Positions 7,536 through 13,883 of a stretch of 14,994 bases of DNA are shown piece by piece. The notes beneath the pieces are model-generated. The model had not been told where the DNA came from, did no database searches, and saw nothing but the letters and a program-made list of their open reading frames with translations. How positions within the stretch are numbered: position 1 is the stretch's first letter; every line of letters begins with the position of its first letter. This DNA comes from an uncultured Fenollaria sp. Its GTDB lineage: Bacteria > Bacillota > Clostridia > Tissierellales > Peptoniphilaceae. The stretch is taken from contig NZ_CAMJVK010000036.1 in the NCBI RefSeq assembly GCF_946221515.1, positions 1-14,994 of the forward strand, written 5' to 3'. A program made the translations under genes and the position numbers.

Positions 7536-8141
7536 ATGGACGCAAAATATATTTTACAATGTGTGCTTATAGTATTTGGTATCGCAGCACTAGGTTCATT
7601 AGCTTATCTATTCATTAAGATCGCTTCAACTATTAGCACTATGAAGAGCATGGTGGAAGAAAACAGACTTAACATCGGCCAAACAGTAGCTAAATTACCT
7701 GAAGTGATGAATAACGTAAATGGTATTACGAACAATGTAAACGGACTAGTTGATGATATTAGACCAGATATAAAAGAGATGACAGTCGAAGCCAAAGGTT
7801 TAGTTAGAGACCTTGGTCCAAATATTAAGAGCGTTACAGATGATGTAAGCACTTTAGTTACAGAATTAAAACCTAATATATCAGGCATAATGAGCAACAT
7901 AAACGGTGTTACATCAGATGTTTCCAAATTAACAAATACAGCTATGGGTATTACCAATAGCGCGGTAAACACTGTCAACAAAATCACATCACAAGTTTCA
8001 AGCACAGCAAACAATGCCTACTCAGCTGTCAATGGCATTATAGGCAATGTAAAAGATTCTATCTATGATAAAAAGATGAAATCAAAAAGCGTAGCTGAAA
8101 ATATTATATCCAAAGTAGTGGACATATTTAAAAGAAGCTAA
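7536..8141 (+). CDS. DUF948/YtxG-like membrane-anchored coiled-coil protein
   Basis: A 201-residue protein with one N-terminal membrane helix (about 6-29) followed by a long polar helical region, the plan of DUF948 (YtxG-like) proteins. The helix contains an 18-residue periodicity: P77-D-I-K, P95-N-I-K and P113-N-I-S begin successive units, flanked by NNVNG-type motifs at 59-70 and later Asn/Thr/Ser/Val-rich coil. A basic C-terminus ends in FKRS. In B. subtilis YtxG is encoded beside YtxH, and this adjacency supports the assignment although gene order differs. The ATG follows AGGTGAT, 8 bases after the previous gene, and a terminator follows. The family assignment is moderately firm; the molecular role is unknown. 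Confidence 0.72.
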   Translation: MDAKYILQCVLIVFGIAALGSLAYLFIKIASTISTMKSMVEENRLNIGQTVAKLPEVMNNVNGITNNVNGLVDDIRPDIKEMTVEAKGLVRDLGPNIKSVTDDVSTLVTELKPNISGIMSNINGVTSDVSKLTNTAMGITNSAVNTVNKITSQVSSTANNAYSAVNGIIGNVKDSIYDKKMKSKSVAENIISKVVDIFKRS

Positions 8142-8150
8142 TATATTTAT

Positions 8151-8177
8151 AAAAAGGACTCATAAGGGTCCTTTTTT
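8151..8177 (+). terminator. Intrinsic terminator of the YtxH cassette
   Basis: A 9-bp stem (AAAAAGGAC at 8151-8159, GTCCTTTTT at 8168-8176), 8-base loop, with the T-run forming the end of the stem. It lies 9 bases after the stop codon. Confidence 0.85.
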
Positions 8178-8276
8178 CATGCGCAAAATATTAGCAAGAA
8201 GTAATTTAATATTGAAAATTTTATAAAAATGGATAAAAAAGTATAAAATATTTCAATGTAAAACTATCGAAATAAG

Positions 8277-8285
8277 TGTTATAAT
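8277..8285 (+). promoter_or_regulatory. Extended -10 promoter element of the lipoprotein gene
   Basis: TGTTATAAT gives a perfect TATAAT (8280-8285) with an upstream TG, an extended -10. The best -35 at 17 bases is a weak TGTAAA (8257-8262). It lies about 50 bases before the ATG in a very AT-rich gap that otherwise shows nothing recognisable. Confidence 0.5.
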
Positions 8286-8334
8286 AATGATTGTGTTAAT
8301 TTTAGAAAAGCTATATAAAAGGAGAGAAAAAGAA

Positions 8335-9084
8335 ATGAAAAAAATTAAATTTTTAGCAATGCTATTGATGGTTTCATTATTATTAGTAGCTTGTGGTCAA
8401 AAGACAGACACTACAACAGATAAGACAGAAGACACAAAGACAGCTGAATCAACTGATACAACTGATACAACTGATACAGAAAAAACTGATGATAAAGACG
8501 CTGATTGCTGCGACGATGCAACATTAAATGGCGTTACAGAAGAAAATCCACTAAAGGTGGATAAAGACGCTAAGAGCGTAACAATCTACACTAAGTACAA
8601 CGGAAAATTCGAAACAGAAGCAACAAGACACTTGGCAATCTTCAAAGATGGTAAGCTAAGCGATATGTCAATCTTCTCATCTTATGTATCTCCAGAAGAC
8701 TTCTATAATGCTTTAGAAGAAGTAGGAGCTGAAGCTGGTAATAATATGAACGCTGATAACGCTGCTACAACTACAAGCGAAGGTAGTCAACTAGACCTTA
8801 CTCTAGCATGGGCTGGTCAAGAAGGAACTGTAGGTATTGACGATGTAGTTAAAGATTCAAACGGTAAAGCTTTAGACGTTAGATTCTCAGGCAACTTAGA
8901 CAATGCTAAAGAATTTAACACAGGCTGCATCACATGCCTTGACTCATGCTTCGTTGGTATCACTAGTAACGGCGAATACCCATTAGGTGCTATTGAAGAA
9001 ACAAAAGAAGTTTCTTTTTCTGTAGATGCTGACAAAGCACCTGAAGATGGAACTCCAGTAGCGATCACATACACAGTAAAATAG
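8335..9084 (+). CDS. YdjY-like cell-surface lipoprotein with C-x2-C-x3-C motif
   Basis: A 249-residue secreted lipoprotein. MKKIKF plus a hydrophobic stretch ends in the lipobox LVAC with the lipidation Cys20. A Thr/Asp-rich linker (about 24-57), partly made of tandem T-D-T units, leads to a vicinal Cys58-Cys59 pair. The folded domain (about 70-249) has a motif around TRHLAIFKDG and the cluster TGCITCLDSC (C198, C201, C205) followed by GITSNG. I associate this pattern with YdjY-type domains, but from memory. The cysteines could bind a metal or be redox active. The ATG has GGAGAG 8 bases upstream; an in-frame upstream start at 8287 is rejected because it would bury the signal peptide. A membrane protein gene abuts directly. 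Confidence 0.75.
   Translation: MKKIKFLAMLLMVSLLLVACGQKTDTTTDKTEDTKTAESTDTTDTTDTEKTDDKDADCCDDATLNGVTEENPLKVDKDAKSVTIYTKYNGKFETEATRHLAIFKDGKLSDMSIFSSYVSPEDFYNALEEVGAEAGNNMNADNAATTTSEGSQLDLTLAWAGQEGTVGIDDVVKDSNGKALDVRFSGNLDNAKEFNTGCITCLDSCFVGITSNGEYPLGAIEETKEVSFSVDADKAPEDGTPVAITYTVK
8452..8478 (+). repeat. Three perfect 9-nt tandem repeats in the lipoprotein linker
   Basis: The unit ACTGATACA occurs three times without a mismatch, encoding repeated Thr/Asp residues in the linker. Multiples of nine keep the frame, so copy-number slippage would lengthen or shorten the tether without inactivating the gene. Confidence 0.95.
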
Positions 9085-9465
9085 TTGAAAAGAGTCTTTA
9101 ATTTACTTTTAGCCATAGCTGGAGCTATCTTAGCTGCGGCCTTTATATCGAGCCTAGTTAGTTTAAGCCTTTGGCTTGATATGAGAGTGCACTCGAGGTA
9201 TATATACTACGTGTGCCTTGCAATTGCTATCGTAGCTTCATTATTAGGCAAAGTAAATGAAAAAACATTTTTAATTATAGAGCTTATATCCATAGCAGGA
9301 ATACTTTTACTTGGCAAATTCGCAAGAACTATCTATGAGCTAAGGGAAGCGGTGCATATAGATATAGGCATAGATTTACTTAAGCAAATATCAATAATTG
9401 CTTTGATAGTAATTAATTTAATGCTTTTTCTAAAATTTTTAATAAAGAAAAAGAAGTCTGCGTAA
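9085..9465 (+). CDS. Small four-helix membrane protein, unrecognised
   Basis: A 126-residue very hydrophobic protein with probable membrane helices at about 5-28, 38-55, 60-78 and 100-118 and a positively charged end (KKKKSA). I recognise no family. The frame opens with TTG at 9085, immediately after the TAG of the lipoprotein, and no ribosome site is apparent. Translation would depend on ribosomes terminating on the lipoprotein gene. The first residues (KRV then a hydrophobic stretch) look like a natural membrane-protein N-terminus; the only later candidate, ATG at 9181, would remove helix 1. Its tight pairing suggests function with the lipoprotein at the membrane. The terminator stem overlaps its last codons. 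Confidence 0.65.
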   Translation: MKRVFNLLLAIAGAILAAAFISSLVSLSLWLDMRVHSRYIYYVCLAIAIVASLLGKVNEKTFLIIELISIAGILLLGKFARTIYELREAVHIDIGIDLLKQISIIALIVINLMLFLKFLIKKKKSA

Positions 9466-9488
9466 TTTAATCGTAGACTTCTTTTTTT
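9450..9488. terminator. Bidirectional intrinsic terminator between convergent genes
   Basis: A 13-bp stem with one G-T wobble (AAAGAAGTCTGCG at 9450-9462, CGTAGACTTCTTT at 9472-9484), 9-base loop and T-run to 9488. The minus strand also ends in a T-rich tract, so it can stop both the lipoprotein operon and the minus-strand yfcE operon. The membrane-protein stop codon lies in the loop. Confidence 0.88.
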
Positions 9489-9493
9489 GTAAT

Positions 9494-10042
9494 CTAGTAT
9501 TTTATTTCTTTTAATATTTCCCAAGTATAAATGTCAATTAGCATAATCTTTTCATCATCCATCTTGGCAACGGATGCTTTGCCATCTTTGGGTATAGTTG
9601 TTGATCCAGGGTTCAATAAGATGATACCGTCCTTTTCATCTAAGACCTTTATATGTGTGTGGCCAGTAACTATCATCTTGATGCCAGAGTCTTTTGCATA
9701 TTGGATTCTTGCAAATTCTGTCTCTTCGTAGCCATGTATCAGTAGAGTCTTAAGTCCATTGATATCGACTACACGAGCTTTTTGCGTTAAATCTTTCTCT
9801 ATAACCATTTGATCGACGTCGCTATCACAATTGCCACGAACATAGATTATATTGTTACGCTCCTTTAAATACGAGGCCAAATCTTTTGGATTGTAGTCAT
9901 TTGGAAGAGCGTTTCGAGGGCCGTGATACAAAACGTCGCCTAGATGATAGATGATGTCGCAGTCCTTAAGCACATCAAGCGCCCTAAGCGTTTCGTCTAT
10001 GCCGCCATGTGTGTCGCTAATAAAGCCTATAGTCTTTCTCAT
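9494..10042 (-). CDS. yfcE: YfcE-type metallophosphodiesterase
   Basis: A 182-residue calcineurin-like phosphodiesterase (E. coli YfcE has 184). Metal ligands are in order: D10 and H12 in SDTHGG, D36 in HLGD, N71 in RGNCD, H103 in IHG, and H128/H130 in GHTH. The stretch HLGDVLYHGPRNALP (33-47) closely matches what I recall of E. coli YfcE, supporting this subfamily over other MJ0936-like enzymes. YfcE hydrolyses artificial phosphodiesters with Mn; its physiological substrate is unknown. The start ATG overlaps the nitroreductase stop as TAATG, so the two are translationally coupled and read from the promoter near 10575. Confidence 0.92.
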   Translation of the reverse strand: MRKTIGFISDTHGGIDETLRALDVLKDCDIIYHLGDVLYHGPRNALPNDYNPKDLASYLKERNNIIYVRGNCDSDVDQMVIEKDLTQKARVVDINGLKTLLIHGYEETEFARIQYAKDSGIKMIVTGHTHIKVLDEKDGIILLNPGSTTIPKDGKASVAKMDDEKIMLIDIYTWEILKEIKY

Positions 10043-10548
10043 TATAGATAAACTACCTTTTCTGTTCTTTCTTTTGCCTTAGGAACTTCATCAGCGTAGC
10101 CCAAAGCCATCATACCATAAGATATGTGATTAGCTGGTATTTTAAATGAAGACAAAACTTCTCTAACGCCTTCGTCTTTATTGCCTCTTAATTGATTGAT
10201 CCAAACAGAAGCAAGTCCAAGCGCGTGAGATGCTAAGTAGATATTTTCCATAGCAGTTGATGTGTCTGCATCGCCTAATTTTAAATCTTCTGGCACAGTT
10301 ATTATGATTAAAGCCTTTGCATAATAAATGTGATAGTCATCTCTATCAAGTGATTTTGCGATGGCGGCAGCTAGTCTTTGTATATCCTCTTCTTTAGTCA
10401 CAACAGTAAAAAGTCTTTCTTGTTTATTCATGCCAGTTGGCGAAGCCTTTGCGCACTCGATTATCTTTTCTAGCACATCCATAGGCACTTCATCAGTCTT
10501 AAATTTTCTTATACTTCTTCTTGTCAATAAATTTTCTATTGCGTCCAT
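10042..10548 (-). CDS. Small nitroreductase-family flavoprotein
   Basis: A 168-residue FMN-dependent oxidoreductase of the nitroreductase superfamily. Recognisable parts are RRSIRKF at 10-16 (phosphate-binding basic segment), ASPTGMNKQ at about 36-44 and the DTSTAMENIYLASHALGLASVWI core. The C-terminal GYADEVPKAKER...EKVVYL is the usual ending of small family members. The natural electron acceptor is not predictable. The ATG at 10546-10548 has AAAGG 10 bases upstream on the minus strand; a longer frame to 10584 would run through the promoter. It is divergent from copA and followed by yfcE with one-base overlap. The position recalls the copper-induced nitroreductase CinD of Lactococcus lactis, a possible functional parallel only. 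Confidence 0.9.
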   Translation of the reverse strand: MDAIENLLTRRSIRKFKTDEVPMDVLEKIIECAKASPTGMNKQERLFTVVTKEEDIQRLAAAIAKSLDRDDYHIYYAKALIIITVPEDLKLGDADTSTAMENIYLASHALGLASVWINQLRGNKDEGVREVLSSFKIPANHISYGMMALGYADEVPKAKERTEKVVYL

Positions 10549-10570
10549 AAAATCACAACCTTTCTTATAG

Positions 10571-10599
10571 ATATTATACCACAAAATTGGGTATAATAT
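10571..10599. promoter_or_regulatory. Symmetric divergent promoter/operator between nitroreductase and copA
   Basis: Perfect 10-bp arms (ATATTATACC at 10571-10580 and GGTATAATAT at 10590-10599) flank 9 bases. The right arm carries TATAAT (10592-10597) facing copA and the left arm carries the minus-strand TATAAT (10573-10578, preceded by TGG) facing the nitroreductase. Neither has a good -35 box. A dimeric regulator centred here would control both directions. CsoR sites also have ATACC...GGTAT ends but with a GC-rich core, which is absent here. No CopY box (TACANNTGTA) is seen. Confidence 0.55.
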
Positions 10600-10612
10600 T
10601 TATGGTGATATT

Positions 10613-12760
10613 ATGAAAGACAATTTTTTAATACAAGGAATGAGCTGCGCTGCTTGTTCAGCAAGGCTTGAAAAAGTTTTATCAAGACAAGATGGCGTTT
10701 CAAAGGCCAATGTAAATCTATCGTCGAATAGAGCGAGGGTCATTTATGACGAAAATGTCATAACTCGTGACGATATTTTGGCAGTCATCTCAAGAGCGGG
10801 TTTCACTGGCTATTATCAAGAGAGCCGCGATATAGAAAAGGAGAGAGAGCTTAGAGAAAAAGAGATAAAAAGTCTTAAGCGTGATTTTATCATCTCATTA
10901 ATATTTGCTTTGCCACTTTTTTCAGTAATGTTTTTTCATATGGCAGGCATACACGTGTTTTATGCGGACGCCAGATGGCAATTCGCTTTTGCAACGCTTG
11001 TGCAAATATTTGGCGGACATAGATTTTACAAGGGAGCCATAAGCTCTTTAAGAAGCAAAACCTTTAATATGGATGTGCTCGTATCCATGGGTACGACTGC
11101 TGCGTATCTATATAGCATTTACAATATGTCCATAGCTAATCCACATCTATATTTTGAGTCATCGGCTGTTATTATCACATTAGTTTTATTGGGTAAACTT
11201 ATGGAGGCAAAGGCAAAAGCCAAAACTAATGAAGCAGTTGATAAATTACAAAGCTTAAAAGTTGATGAAGTAACTGTAATTAGGGACGGTGAAGAAAAAA
11301 CTATAAATATAGATGAGCTTGATATTGATGACGTAGTTCTAGTTAGACCGGGCGAGAGACTTGCCTCTGATGGCGTGATCATCGAGGGCGAGGCGTCAAT
11401 TAACGAAGCGATGATTACTGGCGAGAGCCTTCCTGTAAGTAAAGCGGTGGGCGATGCTGTTATTGGATCAACTGTCAATGGACCAAGCACTTTTAAATTC
11501 AAAGTCACTAAGGTCGGCGAAGATACTACACTTGCTAATATCATAAGGATGGTTGACGACGCGGCAAGCTCAAAGGCACCAGTACAAAGATTAGCAGATA
11601 AGATTGCCAACATCTTCGTTCCGTCGGTAATGGCTATTGCATTTTTAACATTTTTGATTTATACTATATTTAAGGATGCAAATACAGGGATAATTAACGC
11701 GATAAGCGTTTTGGTTATCGCTTGCCCATGCAGTTTGGGCCTTGCAACGCCTACAGCCATCATGGTTGCGACAGGCAGAGCAGCTCAAGGAGGCATACTT
11801 ATCAAGTCTGGCGAAGTTTTGGAGGCAAACGCCAAAGTTGATGCTGTTTGCTTTGACAAAACGGGTACCTTAACTGAAGGCAAATTGGCACTTACAAAAT
11901 TTATCAATACTTCATCCCTTAGTGATAGAGAAATTTTAAGATACGCTTACAGCGCTGAGAATCAATCGGAGCACTTGATAAGCGTGGCGATATCCTCATA
12001 CGCAAGAGATAAGAGCATTGAATATGCTGAAGCTGATGAATTCGAAGCGATTCACTCAAAGGGTGTTCGCGCAAAACTAGATGATAAAGAAATAATTTTA
12101 TCGAACGAAAGATATTTTGATGAGCTAGGAATTAGTTATGACAAGGCTCTGATGAAAGAACTTTTGGATGAGGGCGCTACCGTCATAGTCATGGCAATAG
12201 ATAGAAAAGCCGTTAGCTACTTTGCTATCGAAGACAGCTTAAGAAGTGACAGTAAAGAAGCCATTGCCAAGATCAAGGCTATGGGCATAAAGACTTACAT
12301 GCTTACTGGGGACAATAGTACTGTCGCCAAAAACGTTGCTCAAAAGCTTGGTATAGATGAGTTTAGAGCAGAACTTCTTCCAGAGGATAAATTAAAAGCG
12401 ATAGAAGAGATTAAAAAATCGTGTGCAAAGCTTGCCATGGTTGGCGACGGCGTTAATGATGCGCCGAGCTTAGCAAGTTCAGACGTTGGCTACTCAGTCG
12501 CTTCAGGTACTGACGTTGCCTTAGAGGCGAGTGATATAAGTCTTTTGAATAACTCCATCGGCGGAGTGGCAAGAGCACTAGAGCTTTCACGAGCAGCCAT
12601 GAAAATTATTAAAGAAAATTTATTCTGGGCCTTCTTTTATAATGTGGTCGGTATACCATTTGCCATACTAGGCCTATTAACACCGATGCTTGCGGGAACT
12701 GCGATGGCGTTCTCATCGGTATGTGTTGTAACAAACTCACTAAGATTAAGATATAAATAG
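10613..12760 (+). CDS. copA: Copper(I)-translocating P1B-type ATPase
   Basis: Exports Cu+ from the cytoplasm at the cost of ATP. The 715-residue chain has one N-terminal heavy-metal domain (GMSCAAC, C12/C15), then eight expected membrane helices. TGES (269-272) is in the actuator domain, ACPCSLGLATP (CPC 371-373) forms the transport site, DKTGT (phosphorylated D415) and GDGVND (611-616) lie in the ATPase core, and YN (676-677) and MAFSS (698-702) are the Cu-specific helix motifs. An oddity is the nucleotide-binding HP motif, which reads SEHL (H454 kept, the usual proline replaced by Leu455). GGTGAT precedes the ATG and the predicted mRNA leader is very short. Aldolase follows after 17 bases and a CopZ-like gene further on. 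No copper regulator gene is nearby. Confidence 0.96.
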   Translation: MKDNFLIQGMSCAACSARLEKVLSRQDGVSKANVNLSSNRARVIYDENVITRDDILAVISRAGFTGYYQESRDIEKERELREKEIKSLKRDFIISLIFALPLFSVMFFHMAGIHVFYADARWQFAFATLVQIFGGHRFYKGAISSLRSKTFNMDVLVSMGTTAAYLYSIYNMSIANPHLYFESSAVIITLVLLGKLMEAKAKAKTNEAVDKLQSLKVDEVTVIRDGEEKTINIDELDIDDVVLVRPGERLASDGVIIEGEASINEAMITGESLPVSKAVGDAVIGSTVNGPSTFKFKVTKVGEDTTLANIIRMVDDAASSKAPVQRLADKIANIFVPSVMAIAFLTFLIYTIFKDANTGIINAISVLVIACPCSLGLATPTAIMVATGRAAQGGILIKSGEVLEANAKVDAVCFDKTGTLTEGKLALTKFINTSSLSDREILRYAYSAENQSEHLISVAISSYARDKSIEYAEADEFEAIHSKGVRAKLDDKEIILSNERYFDELGISYDKALMKELLDEGATVIVMAIDRKAVSYFAIEDSLRSDSKEAIAKIKAMGIKTYMLTGDNSTVAKNVAQKLGIDEFRAELLPEDKLKAIEEIKKSCAKLAMVGDGVNDAPSLASSDVGYSVASGTDVALEASDISLLNNSIGGVARALELSRAAMKIIKENLFWAFFYNVVGIPFAILGLLTPMLAGTAMAFSSVCVVTNSLRLRYK

Positions 12761-12777
12761 AATTGAGGAGGGAATTT

Positions 12778-13665
12778 ATGGATAGCAAAAAACTAGACAT
12801 CGCTAGAAACAGAAAGGGTTTCATAGCTGCCTTAGACCAAAGCGGTGGATCAACACCAAAGGCTTTGAGACTATATGGCATTGATGAGGACAAGTATTCA
12901 TCAGACGATGAGATGTTTAAGCTTGTTCACGAAATGAGGACAAGAATCATCAAAGCACCAAGCTTTAACAAAGACCATATACTTGGAGCAATACTTTTTG
13001 AACAAACTATCGATAGAGAGATTGATGGCATGAAGACAGCTGATTACCTATGGAATAAGCTTGAGATACTACCATTCGTTAAGGTTGACCAAGGTCTTGC
13101 AGATGTGGAAAATGGCGTTCAAGTTATGAAGGAGATGACTAAGCTTGACTCGCTTCTTGATAGAGCGAAGGAAAGAGGAATCTTCGGAACTAAGATGAGA
13201 TCTGTAATAAAAGAATTTAACTGCGAAGGTATCAAAGAAGTGGTTAAGCAACAATTTGATTACGCAAAGAGAATTATCGAAAAAGGTTTTGTACCTATCA
13301 TAGAACCAGAAGTTGATATACATGCTGAATACAAGGCTGACATAGAAAAGATATTGTTAAATGAATTAAAAGAAAATATAGAAAAATTAGCTAAAGATGA
13401 CTTCATCATGTTAAAGCTAACACTACCTGAGGAAGACAATCTATATCTACCATTATACGATTATGACAATGTCTTAAGGATAGTTGCGCTTTCAGGCGGC
13501 TACACTAGAGAAGAGTCTAACGAAAGACTTGGCAGAAACCATAAAGTCATTGCATCATTCTCAAGAGCACTTACTGAAGGAGCAAAGGCTAGCATGACAG
13601 ATGAAGAATTCAATAAACATATGGAAGCATCCATAAATTCAATTTATAAGGAGTCGATTAAGTAA
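12778..13665 (+). CDS. fda: Class I fructose-bisphosphate aldolase
   Basis: Cleaves fructose 1,6-bisphosphate to two triose phosphates in glycolysis. The 295-residue length matches the class I bacterial aldolase of staphylococci (about 296). Visible landmarks are LDQSGGSTPKAL (19-30), FEQTID (74-79), KVDQG (102-106), EPEVDIHAEY (176-185), the Schiff-base lysine K213 in IMLKLTLPE, and ALSGGYTREESN (237-248). Because it works through the lysine imine, it needs no metal ion, unlike class II aldolases. The ATG at 12778 follows GAGGAGGG; a TTG at 12763 would overlap that site and is rejected. It lies 17 bases after copA and overlaps the CopZ-like gene by one base (TAATG), so it is co-expressed with copper genes. 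Confidence 0.95.
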   Translation: MDSKKLDIARNRKGFIAALDQSGGSTPKALRLYGIDEDKYSSDDEMFKLVHEMRTRIIKAPSFNKDHILGAILFEQTIDREIDGMKTADYLWNKLEILPFVKVDQGLADVENGVQVMKEMTKLDSLLDRAKERGIFGTKMRSVIKEFNCEGIKEVVKQQFDYAKRIIEKGFVPIIEPEVDIHAEYKADIEKILLNELKENIEKLAKDDFIMLKLTLPEEDNLYLPLYDYDNVLRIVALSGGYTREESNERLGRNHKVIASFSRALTEGAKASMTDEEFNKHMEASINSIYKESIK

Positions 13666-13883
13666 TGAAAAGAATTTTAAAAGTTCAAGGAATGAAATGT
13701 GAAGGATGTAGCGAAGCTATTGAAAAGGCATTAGAAAAATTTGATGAAATTGACGTAGTAACAGCTGATTTCGCATCAGGCCACGTTAATATCGAAAGCA
13801 AGGAAGAATTCGATCTAGGAAAAGCTAAAAAAGCTATCGAAGACCTTGGCTATGAAGTAGAAGACTATGAAGGAGTCGAATAA
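13665..13883 (+). CDS. copZ: CopZ-like heavy-metal-associated chaperone
   Basis: A 72-residue single HMA domain with the metal-binding motif GMKCEGC (C12 and C15) after a beta strand (KRILKVQ) and a typical ending LGYEVEDYEG. Such proteins carry Cu+ to the N-terminal domain of CopA or buffer it. Lys follows Met where copper proteins more often have Ser or Thr (the neighbouring CopA has MSCAAC), so specificity for another soft metal is possible. The start overlaps the aldolase stop by one base, giving translational coupling, and the 3' end overlaps the M42 peptidase by 17 bases. The surface is acidic, as expected for a partner of a basic docking face. Copper is inferred from the operon with copA. 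Confidence 0.85.
   Translation: MKRILKVQGMKCEGCSEAIEKALEKFDEIDVVTADFASGHVNIESKEEFDLGKAKKAIEDLGYEVEDYEGVE

Noticed and set aside
7604..8014. 136-codon minus-strand frame opposite the DUF948-like gene
   Set aside because: Hydrophobic composition arises from antisense of Asn/Thr/Val-rich codons; no ribosome site and no partner gene.
8817..9116. 99-codon minus-strand frame across the lipoprotein/membrane-protein junction
   Set aside because: Overlaps two plus-strand genes, has no recognisable domain and its start lies in a coding region without a ribosome site.
10549..10612. CopY-type cop box upstream of copA
   Set aside because: No TACANNTGTA sequence is present; only the AT-rich dyad is seen.
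11119..11613. 164-codon open frame on the minus strand inside copA
   Set aside because: It is antisense to a strongly conserved P-type ATPase, Ser/Leu/Thr-rich like a shadow frame, and has no ribosome site or family motif.
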